Origin: Prevotella sp. UBA7594
GTDB lineage: Bacteria > Bacteroidota > Bacteroidia > Bacteroidales > Bacteroidaceae
Direction: 5' to 3'
NCBI GenBank assembly: GCA_002490315.1
Contig: DLKG01000019.1
Span: 10,429-18,584 of the forward strand
Length of the DNA: 8,156 bases
Of this stretch, positions 1 through 6,859 are shown in pieces (the first letter of the stretch is position 1; each line of letters opens with the position of its first letter). A program made the position numbers and the translations under genes. The notes under the pieces were generated by a model. The model worked only from the letters and a program-made list of their open reading frames with translations, was not told the origin of the DNA and ran no database searches.

Positions 1-432
1 CAGATCAATATCTTCGAGGTTAAGAAGCCTGAGCTCGACGCTAACATCGTGGGCAACAACATCGCACGCCAGGTAGAGGGCAAGATCGCCTACCGTCGCG
101 CTATCAAGATGGCTATCCAGAACACTATGCGTGCTGGCGCCGAGGGCGTCAAGATCCAGATCACTGGCCGTCTCAACGGCGCTGAAATGGCACGCAAGGA
201 AATGTTCAAGGAAGGTCGCACCCCGTTGCACACTTTCCGTGCAGACATCGATTACTGTCAGGCAGAAGCCCTCACTAAGGTAGGTCTTCTCGGCATCAAG
301 GTTTGGATCTGCCGTGGCGAGGTTTACGGCGACCGTGACCTCACACCTAACTTCGCTCAGGAGAAGCAGAACGGTGGCTCTAACAATGGCCGTGGCAACC
401 GTGGTAATCGCAAGAGAAACAATAACCGTTAA
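1..432 (+). CDS. rpsC: 30S ribosomal protein S3 (uS3), 3' part only
   Basis: The reading frame is open from the first base and ends at TAA 430-432, leaving 143 codons; the 5' part of the gene lies left of the window. The fragment begins [14 protein letters not shown], which matches the end of the KH domain of S3, and continues with the conserved C-terminal domain (SGRL-like [12 protein letters not shown], then [15 protein letters not shown] and [13 protein letters not shown]). S3 lies at the mRNA entry channel of the 30S head, where family members have helicase activity together with S4 and S5. The last ~20 residues are a low-complexity Gly/Asn/Arg tail, probably disordered and RNA-binding. 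A GTG at 49 is an internal valine codon, not a start. The next gene, rplP, begins 15 bases downstream. Confidence 0.97.
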   Translation, partial: QINIFEVKKPELDANIVGNNIARQVEGKIAYRRAIKMAIQNTMRAGAEGVKIQITGRLNGAEMARKEMFKEGRTPLHTFRADIDYCQAEALTKVGLLGIKVWICRGEVYGDRDLTPNFAQEKQNGGSNNGRGNRGNRKRNNNR

Positions 433-447
433 AAGTAGAAGACAACC

Positions 448-876
448 ATGTTACAGCCAAAAAGAGTAAAATATAGAAGACCTCAAGATGGACGCGGCAA
501 CAAAGGCAACGCCCACAGAGGCACACAATTGGCGTTCGGTTCTTTCGGCATCAAGACTCTTGAGCCGAAATGGATTGACAGCCGCCAGATAGAAGCTGCT
601 CGTGTAGCCGTGAACCGCTACATGCAGCGTCAGGGTCAGGTATGGATCCGCATTTTCCCGGACAAACCAATCACACGTAAGCCTGCTGACGTGCGTATGG
701 GTAAGGGTAAAGGTGATCCCGCAGGATGGGTTGCTCCGGTAACTCCCGGCCGCATCCTCTTCGAGGTAGAAGGCGTTAGCTTCGACATCGCAAAGGAGGC
801 TCTCCGCCTCGCCGCTCAGAAGCTGCCTGTCAAGACAAAATTTGTTGTAAGACGTGACTACGATAAAAACGCTTAA
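448..876 (+). CDS. rplP: 50S ribosomal protein L16 (uL16)
   Basis: This is a full-length L16 of 142 residues, close to the family's usual 136-144. It starts [16 protein letters not shown], carries the conserved [10 protein letters not shown] and [21 protein letters not shown] segments, and has the loop RMGKGKG at about residues 83-89, followed by GWVAPV. L16 sits near the A site and the peptidyl transferase centre and is needed for late 50S assembly. The arginine in the RMGKGKG loop corresponds to the residue that is hydroxylated in E. coli; whether it is modified here cannot be seen. The start ATG is the only sensible one and has no clear Shine-Dalgarno sequence, only purine-rich AAAAGTAGAAGAC upstream. 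rpmC follows after 3 bases. Confidence 0.98.
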   Translation: MLQPKRVKYRRPQDGRGNKGNAHRGTQLAFGSFGIKTLEPKWIDSRQIEAARVAVNRYMQRQGQVWIRIFPDKPITRKPADVRMGKGKGDPAGWVAPVTPGRILFEVEGVSFDIAKEALRLAAQKLPVKTKFVVRRDYDKNA

Positions 877-879
877 TTT

Positions 880-1074
880 ATGAAGATTAAAGAAGTAAGA
901 GAAATGGATGCCAAGACATTGGCAGAAACTAAGGAGAATCTGAAGGAGAAGCTCGCTCAGCTGACGCTCAACCACACAGTTACTCCGCTTGAGAATCCAT
1001 CACAGATTAAGGCAGTTCGTCGCGACATCGCACGCCTCAATACTGAAATCCGCCAGAGAGAACTTAACAAATAA
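880..1074 (+). CDS. rpmC: 50S ribosomal protein L29 (uL29)
   Basis: The 64-residue protein has the two-helix make-up of L29: [25 protein letters not shown] forms the first helix and the conserved [20 protein letters not shown] segment (about residues 42-61) the second. L29 lies beside the polypeptide exit tunnel and contributes to the docking site for trigger factor and the signal recognition particle. The gene sits in its standard place between rplP and rpsQ, 3 bases after the rplP stop and 2 bases before the next ATG, so its translation is probably coupled to both neighbours. Nothing unusual is seen. Confidence 0.97.
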   Translation: MKIKEVREMDAKTLAETKENLKEKLAQLTLNHTVTPLENPSQIKAVRRDIARLNTEIRQRELNK

Positions 1075-1076
1075 CA

Positions 1077-1343
1077 ATGGTCCAGATGGAAACAAGAAAT
1101 TTAAGAAAAACAAGACAGGGTGTCGTTATCAGCAACAAGATGGATAAAACCATTGTTATTGCAGCTAAGTTCAAGGAGATGCACCCTATTTATGGTAAGT
1201 TCGTCCAGAAGACAAAGAAATACCACGCTCACGACGAGAAGAACGAGGCTAACGTAGGCGATACAGTGCTTATCATGGAGACTCGTCCTTTGAGCAAGAC
1301 AAAGAGATGGAGATTAGTACAAATCGTAGAAAAAGCTAAGTAA
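1077..1343 (+). CDS. rpsQ: 30S ribosomal protein S17 (uS17)
   Basis: S17 is an OB-fold primary binder of 16S rRNA (h7 and h11) that acts early in 30S assembly. The conserved core [22 protein letters not shown] is followed by the family signature [18 protein letters not shown] (about residues 61-78). From the first ATG (1077) the protein has 88 residues. A second in-frame ATG at 1086 would give an 85-residue protein beginning METRNLRK, which resembles the usual N-terminus of Bacteroidales S17, so the true start may be 1086. The gap to rpmC is only 2 bases for the first start and 11 for the second. rplN follows after 3 bases. Confidence 0.96.
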   Translation: MVQMETRNLRKTRQGVVISNKMDKTIVIAAKFKEMHPIYGKFVQKTKKYHAHDEKNEANVGDTVLIMETRPLSKTKRWRLVQIVEKAK

Positions 1344-1346
1344 AAT

Positions 1347-1712
1347 ATGATACAAGCAGAATCAAGACTTACAGTATGTGATAACAGCGGCGCTCGCGAG
1401 GCTCTCTGCATTCGCGTCCTCGGAGGTACTGGCCGCCGTTACGCAAGCGTAGGAGACGTTATTGTCGTTGCTGTCAAGAACGTTATCCCATCAAGTGATT
1501 TGAAGAAAGGTGCGGTATCTAAGGCTTTGATCGTTCGCACAAAGAAGGAAATCCGTCGCGCTGACGGATCTTACATCCGCTTTGACGACAACGCATGCGT
1601 ACTGCTCAACAACGCAGGCGAGCTCCGCGGCAGCCGTATCTTCGGCCCCGTGGCACGTGAGCTGCGTGCAGTGAATATGAAGGTCGTTTCTTTGGCACCT
1701 GAGGTTCTTTAA
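1347..1712 (+). CDS. rplN: 50S ribosomal protein L14 (uL14)
   Basis: The 121-residue length is typical for L14. It starts [16 protein letters not shown] and contains the [13 protein letters not shown] segment and the family signature around [20 protein letters not shown] to ACVLL (about residues 60-87). It ends in [23 protein letters not shown]14 is a five-stranded beta-barrel protein at the 30S-50S interface, forms bridges to 16S rRNA helix 14, and is the docking site of the silencing factor RsfS. Its stop codon (1710-1712) overlaps by one base the ATG of a 7-codon mini-ORF that fills the gap to rplX. Confidence 0.98.
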   Translation: MIQAESRLTVCDNSGAREALCIRVLGGTGRRYASVGDVIVVAVKNVIPSSDLKKGAVSKALIVRTKKEIRRADGSYIRFDDNACVLLNNAGELRGSRIFGPVARELRAVNMKVVSLAPEVL

Positions 1713-1735
1713 TGTTTAAAAACGCAAACAAGTAA
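1712..1735 (+). other. 7-codon mini-ORF filling the rplN-rplX gap
   Basis: ATG at 1712-1714 shares its A with the rplN stop TAA, runs MFKNANK, and stops at TAA 1733-1735, whose last A is the first base of the rplX ATG. The gap is thus tiled by a tiny frame with a TAATG junction at each end. This would let a terminating ribosome reinitiate twice and so couple rplN translation to rplX. The sequence shows the geometry only; that it is translated is inference, and chance is a real possibility in an AT-rich spacer. Confidence 0.3.
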
Positions 1736-2055
1736 TGAGTAAGTTACATATCAAGAAAAATGACACAGTCGTTGTCCTTGCCGGTGAGGATAAGGGCAAG
1801 ACTGGTAAGGTGCTCAAAGTGCTGGTTGAGAAGAACCGCGCACTCGTTGAAGGTGTGAACATGGTTTCTAAGAGCACCAAGCCTTCTGCAAAGAACCCTC
1901 AGGGTGGCATCGTTAAGCAGGAAGCTCCGATTCACATCTCTAACCTGAGCCTTATCGATCCGAAGAGCGGCAAGGCCACTCGCGTAGGCATCAAGGTTAC
2001 AGAGGATGGCAAGAAAGTACGCATCGCTAAAAAATCAGGGGAGGAAATCAAATAA
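1735..2055 (+). CDS. rplX: 50S ribosomal protein L24 (uL24)
   Basis: The product has 106 residues, normal for bacterial L24. The KOW motif is at the N-terminus (about residues 7-34, [23 protein letters not shown] in two overlapping parts). It is followed by the conserved [33 protein letters not shown] region. L24 is an assembly-initiator protein that binds the 5' end of 23S rRNA and later lies near the tunnel exit. The start is fixed by [10 protein letters not shown]. The stop TAA (2053-2055) overlaps the rplE ATG by one base. Confidence 0.98.
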   Translation: MSKLHIKKNDTVVVLAGEDKGKTGKVLKVLVEKNRALVEGVNMVSKSTKPSAKNPQGGIVKQEAPIHISNLSLIDPKSGKATRVGIKVTEDGKKVRIAKKSGEEIK

Positions 2056-2609
2056 TGGATACAGCACAGTTAAAGAAATTCTACAACGAGAGCATCGCTC
2101 CCGCACTGAAGGAGCAGTTCAACTACTCTTCCTCAATGCAGATTCCCGCGCTGAAGAAGATCGTCATCAACCAGGGTCTCGGCGACGCTACCCAGGACAA
2201 GAAGATCATCGACGTAGCTATCAATGAGATTTCTACCATCGCCGGCCAGAAGGCAGTTGCGACATACTCCAAGAAGGATATCGCCAACTTCAAGCTCCGT
2301 AAGAAGATGCCTATCGGCGTTATGGTTACTCTCCGCCGCGAGCGCATGTACGAGTTCCTCGAGAAGCTCGTTCGCATCGCTCTCCCGCGTATCCGCGACT
2401 TCAAGGGCATCGAAAGCAAGTTCGACGGCCGTGGCAACTATACCCTTGGTATTCAGGAGCAGATTATCTTCCCTGAAATCAACATCGACCAGATCGACCG
2501 CATCCAGGGTATGAACATCACTTTCGTGACATCTGCCAACACCGACGAAGAGGGCTACGCTCTCCTCAAGGCATTCGGTCTTCCATTTAAAAACGCTAAA
2601 AACGATTAA
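2055..2609 (+). CDS. rplE: 50S ribosomal protein L5 (uL5)
   Basis: L5 binds 5S rRNA and, with L18, brings it into the central protuberance, where it touches P-site tRNA and the 30S head. At 184 residues the protein is near the family's usual 178-187. Recognisable parts are [16 protein letters not shown] (about 35-50), [10 protein letters not shown], the [21 protein letters not shown] block (about 81-101), [20 protein letters not shown] and [11 protein letters not shown]. The ATG overlaps the rplX stop as TAATG, a typical translational-coupling junction. In E. coli the spc operon is repressed by S8 near the rplE start; no matching mRNA structure is evident here. Confidence 0.98.
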   Translation: MDTAQLKKFYNESIAPALKEQFNYSSSMQIPALKKIVINQGLGDATQDKKIIDVAINEISTIAGQKAVATYSKKDIANFKLRKKMPIGVMVTLRRERMYEFLEKLVRIALPRIRDFKGIESKFDGRGNYTLGIQEQIIFPEINIDQIDRIQGMNITFVTSANTDEEGYALLKAFGLPFKNAKND

Positions 2610-2615
2610 AGCAAT

Positions 2616-2918
2616 ATGGCAAAAGAATCAATGAAGGCTCGTGAGGTAAAGCGTGCCAAACTCGTTGCTCGCTATGCTGAGAAGCGTGCCGCTCTGAAGA
2701 AGGTAATCGCTACTTCCGAGGATCCTTCTGAGGCTTACGAAGCTGCCCGCAAGTTGCAGGCTATCCCTAAGAATGCAAACCCGATCCGTCTGCACAACCG
2801 TTGCAAGATCACAGGCCGTCCGAAGGGCTACATCCGTCAGTTCGGTCTCTCTCGTATCCAGTTCCGCGAGATGGCTTCTCAGGGTCTCATTCCTGGCGTA
2901 AAGAAAGCAAGCTGGTAA
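2616..2918 (+). CDS. rpsN: 30S ribosomal protein S14 (uS14), long zinc-free form
   Basis: S14 is a 30S head protein close to the P and A sites. The 100-residue protein is the long form, as in E. coli (101 residues), rather than the ~61-residue zinc-ribbon form. It contains the signature [24 protein letters not shown] (residues 62-85, split by the conserved TGRPKG) and the invariant end KKASW. Only one cysteine (C63) is present, so there is no CxxC pair and no zinc site. The start [13 protein letters not shown] is the standard N-terminus. It follows rplE by 6 bases and precedes one of the few sizeable gaps of the cluster. Confidence 0.97.
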   Translation: MAKESMKAREVKRAKLVARYAEKRAALKKVIATSEDPSEAYEAARKLQAIPKNANPIRLHNRCKITGRPKGYIRQFGLSRIQFREMASQGLIPGVKKASW

Positions 2919-2973
2919 ATATTTTTCTTTAATATTGTCGGGGCAGTCCCGATTAATTAAACTTTTATATAAA
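2919..2973 (+). promoter_or_regulatory. rpsN-rpsH spacer with candidate hairpin
   Basis: This 55-base spacer holds a perfect 5-bp stem TCGGG (2938-2942) / CCCGA (2948-2952) with a GCAGT loop. It can be extended past an internal loop by TTTAAT (2928-2933) pairing with ATTAAA (2956-2961). No T-run directly follows, so it is not an intrinsic terminator, and no TTTG/TAnnTTTG promoter pair is present. It lies immediately upstream of rpsH, whose product S8 is an mRNA-binding autoregulator in E. coli. A regulatory role is inference. Confidence 0.35.
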
Positions 2974-3369
2974 ATGACAGATCCAATAGCAGATTATCTG
3001 ACAAGACTCAGAAACGCAATCATGGCTCATCACCGTGTCGTAGAGGTTCCTGCTTCTAACTTGAAGAAAGAGATCACCAAGATCCTCTTCGAGAAGGGCT
3101 ACATCCTCAATTACAAGTTCGTAGAGGATGGTCCTCAGGGTTCAATCAAGGTAGCTCTGAAGTACGATCCCGCTACAAAAACTAACGCTATCACTTCTCT
3201 GAAGCGTGTGTCTACTCCTGGTCTCCGTAAGTATGTCGGATACAAGGATATGCCGAGAGTTATCAACGGATTGGGTATCGCAATCCTCTCAACATCCAAG
3301 GGCGTTATGACCGATAAGGAAGCTTCCGCCCAGAAGATCGGTGGCGAGGTTCTTTGCTATGTTTATTAA
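2974..3369 (+). CDS. rpsH: 30S ribosomal protein S8 (uS8)
   Basis: S8 binds 16S rRNA helix 21 and is essential for assembly of the 30S platform; in E. coli it also represses the spc operon. The protein beginning MTDPIADYLTRLRNA has 131 residues, the family's usual length, and contains the C-terminal signature GLGIAILSTSKGVMTDKEA (residues 99-117) and ends GGEVLCYVY. An in-frame TTG at 2935 would add 13 residues (MSGQSRLIKLLYK) unlike any S8, and it lies inside the hairpin region, so the ATG at 2974 was chosen. No Shine-Dalgarno sequence precedes it; the upstream bases are AT-rich (ACTTTTATATAAA). Confidence 0.97.
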   Translation: MTDPIADYLTRLRNAIMAHHRVVEVPASNLKKEITKILFEKGYILNYKFVEDGPQGSIKVALKYDPATKTNAITSLKRVSTPGLRKYVGYKDMPRVINGLGIAILSTSKGVMTDKEASAQKIGGEVLCYVY

Positions 3370-3371
3370 TT

Positions 3372-3376
3372 GGAGG
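3372..3376 (+). promoter_or_regulatory. Strong Shine-Dalgarno sequence of rplF
   Basis: GGAGG stands 7 bases before the ATG at 3384, the textbook spacing, and supports that start over an in-frame upstream TTG. It stands out because most genes in this window have no such motif, in line with the known weak use of Shine-Dalgarno pairing in Bacteroidetes. Confidence 0.7.
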
Positions 3377-3383
3377 ATTGAAT

Positions 3384-3950
3384 ATGTCAAGAATAGGTAA
3401 ATTACCAATTAGTATCCCAGCAGGTGTCACAGTGACACTCAACAATGGAGTAGTTAGCGTTAAGGGCCCCAAGGGCGAGCTTTCACAGAAGGTTGACCCT
3501 TCTATCATCGTGAAGGTTGAGGATGGCCATGTAACATTTGAAGTAGACGAGAATAGCCCCGTGAACTACAAGCAGAAGTCTGCTTTCCACGGTCTCTACC
3601 GCTCGCTCGTTCACAACATGGTTGTAGGCGTTAGCGAGGGCTACAAGAAGGTTCTCGAGCTTGTCGGAGTCGGTTATCGTGTTTCCAACCAGGGCAACCT
3701 CATCGAGTTCGCTCTCGGTTACACTCACCCTATCTTCCTTGAGCTTCCCGCAGAAGTGAAGGTTGAGACCAAGAGCGAGAGAAACCAGAACCCTATCCTC
3801 ACTTTGGAGTCTTGTGACAAGCAGTTGCTCGGACTCATTTGTGCAAAAATTCGTTCTTTCCGCAAGCCTGAGCCTTACAAGGGCAAGGGTATCTTGTTCC
3901 AAGGCGAAGTCATCCGCAGAAAGTCTGGTAAGACTGCTGCAGCTAAGTAA
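3384..3950 (+). CDS. rplF: 50S ribosomal protein L6 (uL6)
   Basis: The product from ATG 3384 is 188 residues, beginning [15 protein letters not shown], the usual N-terminus. L6 is built of two duplicated alpha/beta domains: residues about 1-82, and 83-175 starting at [16 protein letters not shown]. The family signature [10 protein letters not shown] lies at 161-170. It binds 23S rRNA near the sarcin-ricin loop and the factor-binding centre and is needed for late 50S assembly. The frame remains open upstream to 3354 inside rpsH, but those 10 residues are not part of L6. The gap to rpsH is 14 bases and holds a GGAGG ribosome-binding site. Confidence 0.98.
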   Translation: MSRIGKLPISIPAGVTVTLNNGVVSVKGPKGELSQKVDPSIIVKVEDGHVTFEVDENSPVNYKQKSAFHGLYRSLVHNMVVGVSEGYKKVLELVGVGYRVSNQGNLIEFALGYTHPIFLELPAEVKVETKSERNQNPILTLESCDKQLLGLICAKIRSFRKPEPYKGKGILFQGEVIRRKSGKTAAAK

Positions 3951-3972
3951 CATTCTTAATTTTTTTAGGATT

Positions 3973-4317
3973 ATGACAACAAAGAAAGTAGAAAGACGAA
4001 TCAAGATAAAATTCAGAGTTCGCAAGCGCATCAGCGGTACTGCTGAGCGTCCTCGTCTGAGCGTTTTCCGCAGCAACAAGCAGATTTACGCACAGGTTAT
4101 CAACGACTTGACTGGAACTACCCTCGCTTCAGCTTCATCTCTCGGTCTCGAGAAGATGCCTAAGAAGGAGCAGGCTGCTAAGGTTGGTGAGCTTGTTGCA
4201 GCCAACGCTATCGCAGCAGGTGTTTCGGCAGTAGTGTTCGACCGTAACGGTTATCTTTACCACGGACGTGTTAAGGAGCTTGCTGACGCAGCTCGTAATG
4301 GCGGTCTCAAATTCTAA
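3973..4317 (+). CDS. rplR: 50S ribosomal protein L18 (uL18)
   Basis: L18 binds 5S rRNA and, with L5, forms the 5S particle of the central protuberance. The protein from ATG 3973, [23 protein letters not shown], has 114 residues, close to the usual 112-120. It has the conserved [20 protein letters not shown] core (about 27-46), [25 protein letters not shown] near the end, and the basic N-terminal arm. The same frame stays open for 70 codons upstream within rplF, but that part encodes nothing L18-like. Upstream are a run of seven T (3960-3966) and AGGA only 2 bases before the ATG, too near for normal Shine-Dalgarno spacing. rpsE follows after 6 bases. Confidence 0.97.
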   Translation: MTTKKVERRIKIKFRVRKRISGTAERPRLSVFRSNKQIYAQVINDLTGTTLASASSLGLEKMPKKEQAAKVGELVAANAIAAGVSAVVFDRNGYLYHGRVKELADAARNGGLKF

Positions 4318-4323
4318 ACGATT

Positions 4324-4836
4324 ATGGCAATGAATAAGGTAAAAAATTATAATGACGTTGATTTGAAGGACCGCCTCGTGGCTATCAACCGTGTAACGAA
4401 GGTTACAAAGGGTGGTCGTACATTCACATTCGCTGCTATCGTCGTTGTAGGTGACGGCAAGGGCGTTATCGGTTACGGACTCGGCAAGGCTGGTGAGGTT
4501 ACAGCAGCTATTGCCAAGGGCGTGGAGGCAGCTAAGAAGAACCTCGTTAAGGTTCCGGTGCTCAAGGGCACTATCCCTCATGAGGTAGAAGCTCGCTTCG
4601 GCGGCGCTCAGGTGTTCATGCGTCCGGCAGCTGCCGGTACCGGTCTTGTGGCTGGTGGCGCTATGCGTGCCGTGCTCGACAGCGTGGGCGTTAAGGATAT
4701 CCTCGCTAAGTCGAAGGGCTCTTCCAACCCTCACAACCTCGTGAAGGCTACTATCGAGGGTCTTTCACAGCTCCGCGATGCTTACACTATAGCAGGCCAG
4801 CGCGGTATCACCATGGACAAAGTGTTTAACGGTTAA
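4324..4836 (+). CDS. rpsE: 30S ribosomal protein S5 (uS5)
   Basis: S5 helps shape the decoding region and the mRNA entry channel and is a classic site of ribosomal ambiguity and spectinomycin-resistance mutations. The protein has 170 residues, normal for the family. The N-terminal double-stranded-RNA-binding-like domain spans about residues 13-77, with the signature [21 protein letters not shown] split around GGR (28-46). The C-terminal domain contains [26 protein letters not shown] and [16 protein letters not shown] (132-147). The loop around residues 24-30 is wild-type in appearance. ATG 4324 gives [11 protein letters not shown] 4330 is a less likely alternative. The next gene, rpmD, follows after 15 bases. 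Confidence 0.98.
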   Translation: MAMNKVKNYNDVDLKDRLVAINRVTKVTKGGRTFTFAAIVVVGDGKGVIGYGLGKAGEVTAAIAKGVEAAKKNLVKVPVLKGTIPHEVEARFGGAQVFMRPAAAGTGLVAGGAMRAVLDSVGVKDILAKSKGSSNPHNLVKATIEGLSQLRDAYTIAGQRGITMDKVFNG

Positions 4837-4837
4837 T

Positions 4838-4842
4838 AGGAG
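4838..4842 (+). promoter_or_regulatory. Strong Shine-Dalgarno sequence of rpmD
   Basis: AGGAG lies directly after the rpsE stop and 9 bases before the rpmD ATG at 4852, within the usual spacing. With the GGAGG of rplF it is one of only two clear, well-spaced Shine-Dalgarno sequences in the window. Confidence 0.65.
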
Positions 4843-4851
4843 ATTCATACA

Positions 4852-5028
4852 ATGGCAACAATTAAAGTACAGCAGATTAAGAGCAAAATCGGTTATCCGA
4901 AGGATCAGAAGGCTACTCTTCAGGCTCTTGGACTCCGCAAGATATCTCAGGTTGTTGAGGTTGAGGATACTCCGAGCACACGTGGCATGATCCGCAAGGT
5001 GCACCACCTCGTAACTGTAGTTGAATAA
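4852..5028 (+). CDS. rpmD: 50S ribosomal protein L30 (uL30)
   Basis: This small gene of 59 codons including stop encodes MATIKVQQIKSKIGYPKDQK, then ATLQALGLRKISQVVEVEDT, PSTRGMIRKV and HHLVTVVE, 58 residues in all. That is the usual length and pattern of bacterial L30: the beta strand KVQQIKSKIG, the helix QKATLQALGLRK, and the conserved TPSTRGMIRKVHHLV end. L30 lies on the solvent side of the 50S subunit and is dispensable or absent in some bacteria. It occupies its standard place between rpsE and rplO and has an AGGAG ribosome-binding site. Confidence 0.97.
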   Translation: MATIKVQQIKSKIGYPKDQKATLQALGLRKISQVVEVEDTPSTRGMIRKVHHLVTVVE

Positions 5029-5052
5029 TTTAAATCTTAAAAGAAACAGATT

Positions 5053-5499
5053 ATGAAATTAAATAACTTAAAGCCTGCTGCAGGTTCTACCCACTCACGT
5101 CGTCGTATCGGTCGCGGTCCTGGTTCAGGACTCGGTGGTACTTCTACCCGTGGTCACAAGGGTGCCAAGGCACGTTCAGGCTACAAGAGAAAGATTGGTT
5201 TCGAAGGTGGTCAGATGCCTCTGCAGCGCCGTGTTCCGAAGGCTGGTTTCAAGAATATCAACCACAAGGAGTACTTCGCAGTTAACCTCTCCACACTTCA
5301 GAAGCTCGCTGAAGAGAAGAACCTCACCGTTATCGGAATCGAGGAGCTCAAGGCAGCTGGCCTGACCAACGGCAAGGAACTCGTTAAGGTTCTTGCCAAC
5401 GGTGAGCTCACAGCTAAGCTTGAGGTTAAGGCTAACGCTTTCTCTAAGGCAGCTGAAGAGGCCATCAAGGCAGTCGGAGGTAACACAACTATTATCTAA
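5053..5499 (+). CDS. rplO: 50S ribosomal protein L15 (uL15)
   Basis: L15 is a late-assembly 50S protein whose long N-terminal extension threads into 23S rRNA. The 148-residue product begins MKLNNLKPAAGSTHSRRRIG and continues with the Gly-rich, basic extension RGPGSGLGGTSTRGHKG (21-37), then GFEGGQMPLQRRVPKAGF (49-66). The globular C-terminal domain includes the segment EELKAAGLTNGKELVKVLANGEL and ends in AVGGNTTII. The ATG is the only plausible start and lies 24 bases after rpmD in an AT-rich spacer with AAAAGAAACAG before it. secY follows after 8 bases. Confidence 0.98.
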   Translation: MKLNNLKPAAGSTHSRRRIGRGPGSGLGGTSTRGHKGAKARSGYKRKIGFEGGQMPLQRRVPKAGFKNINHKEYFAVNLSTLQKLAEEKNLTVIGIEELKAAGLTNGKELVKVLANGELTAKLEVKANAFSKAAEEAIKAVGGNTTII

Positions 5500-5507
5500 T
5501 AAAGTAG

Positions 5508-6845
5508 ATGAAAAAGTTTATTGAGACACTAAAGAACTGTTGGAGAATTGAGGATTTGCGCCAGCGACTCCTCATTACTCTACTGTTTACGGCTATCTAC
5601 CGTTTCGGCTCGTTTGTGGTGCTTCCGGGCATCAATCCGAGCAAGTTGGACCAACTTCAGTCGCAAACATCGGGCGGACTTATGTCGCTGCTCGACATGT
5701 TCTCTGGTGGTGCATTTTCCAATGCGTCTATCTTTGCGCTTGGAATTATGCCATACATCTCAGCTTCTATTGTCATGCAGCTTCTGGCAGTGGCAGTGCC
5801 TTACTTCCAGAAGATGCAGCGCGAAGGCGAGAGCGGACGCAAGAAGATTACCTGGTACACTCGTATCCTCACTGTAGGCATCTTGCTGTTCCAGGCTCCT
5901 TCTTACCTGCTCAACCTTAAAGCGCAGGCAGCCGCAGCATTGTCGTCGGGTATTTCATGGACAATGTTCATGATACCCGCCACAATCATACTTGCCGCCG
6001 GCAGTATGTTCATTCTGTGGCTCGGTGAACGTATCACCGACAAAGGAGTTGGCAATGGTATCTCAATGATCATCATGATTGGTATTATCGCACGTCTGCC
6101 GCAGGCTTTCGTGCAGGAACTGGGCTCACGGTTCACTGCTATCTCAAGTGGCGGACTTGTGATGTTCATCATCGAGATCTTGGTTCTGTATGCAGTAATC
6201 TGTGCTTCAATCATGCTGGTTCAGGGTACCCGCAAAATACCCGTACAGTACGCCAAACGTCTCGTGGGTAACAAGCAGTATGGCGGCGCTCGCCAGTACA
6301 TACCTCTGAAATTGTTCGCAGCCAATGTGATGCCTATCATCTTTGCACAGGCATTGATGTTCATCCCTCTGGCTTTCGTGCGTTACCAGAGCGACGGTGC
6401 CTCCTCTTGGGCAAATGCCCTCATGGACAACCATAGTTTGCTCTATAATGTCATCTATGTTGCCTTGATTGTCGCTTTCACTTATTTCTATACGGCAATC
6501 ACTCTGAACCCAACTCAGATGGCTGAGGATATGAAACGCAACAACGGATTCATCCCTGGCATCAAGCCGGGTAAGGACACCGCGGATTACATCGAGACAA
6601 TCATGTCGCGACTCACATTTCCCGGATCGTTCTTCATCGCGTTCATCGCTATCATGCCGGCTCTCGCCGGACTCCTCAATGTTCAGCAGGCGTTCTCGCA
6701 GTTCTTCGGCGGAACATCGCTCCTCATCCTCGTTGGTGTTGTCATCGACACACTCCAGCAGATCGAGAGCCACATGCTCATGCGCCACTACGATGGCTTG
6801 TTGAATTCAGGACGCACACGTAACAGTGCAGTCTCTGCATATTGA
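5508..6845 (+). CDS. secY: Protein translocase subunit SecY
   Basis: SecY is the channel of the Sec translocon in the cytoplasmic membrane; with SecE and SecG it passes unfolded proteins pushed by SecA or made by docked ribosomes. The product has 445 residues, normal length. Hydrophobic segments fit the ten-helix fold: about 21-40, the plug and TM2 region 58-96, 118-135, 152-172, 183-200, 215-236, 267-290, 310-332, 371-391 and 400-415. Hallmarks are MFSGGAFSNASIFALGIMPYISAS (64-87), DKGVGNGISMIIMIGI, KIPVQYAKRLVG and the C5 loop NNGFIPGIKPGKDTADYI. In that loop K353 stands where E. coli has the functionally critical R357. The gene follows rplO by 8 bases, the standard spc-operon position, and is followed by map rather than adk. 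Its codon choice is less strict than in the ribosomal genes. Confidence 0.98.
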   Translation: MKKFIETLKNCWRIEDLRQRLLITLLFTAIYRFGSFVVLPGINPSKLDQLQSQTSGGLMSLLDMFSGGAFSNASIFALGIMPYISASIVMQLLAVAVPYFQKMQREGESGRKKITWYTRILTVGILLFQAPSYLLNLKAQAAAALSSGISWTMFMIPATIILAAGSMFILWLGERITDKGVGNGISMIIMIGIIARLPQAFVQELGSRFTAISSGGLVMFIIEILVLYAVICASIMLVQGTRKIPVQYAKRLVGNKQYGGARQYIPLKLFAANVMPIIFAQALMFIPLAFVRYQSDGASSWANALMDNHSLLYNVIYVALIVAFTYFYTAITLNPTQMAEDMKRNNGFIPGIKPGKDTADYIETIMSRLTFPGSFFIAFIAIMPALAGLLNVQQAFSQFFGGTSLLILVGVVIDTLQQIESHMLMRHYDGLLNSGRTRNSAVSAY

Positions 6846-6859
6846 TTTTAGCTTGAGAA

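Noticed and set aside
451..975. Long open frame on the - strand opposite rplP and rpmC
   Set aside because: It lies wholly antisense to two certain genes, its translation shows no recognisable domain, and strong codon bias of ribosomal genes commonly opens the opposite frame.
2935..2973. TTG-initiated N-terminal extension of S8
   Set aside because: The 13 extra residues do not belong to S8, and the start lies in a hairpin region; ATG 2974 gives the standard 131-residue protein.
3763..3972. 70-codon upstream extension of the rplR frame
   Set aside because: It runs inside rplF in another frame and its translation is unlike L18; ATG 3973 gives the normal N-terminus.
3483..4734. Two ~200-codon - strand frames (3483-4079 and 4135-4734) opposite rplF, rplR and rpsE
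   Set aside because: They cover conserved genes on the other strand, cross gene boundaries, and have leucine/serine-rich translations typical of antisense shadows.
6207..6788. 193-codon - strand frame opposite secY
   Set aside because: Acidic, histidine-rich nonsense translation antisense to a conserved membrane protein; no start signal or domain.
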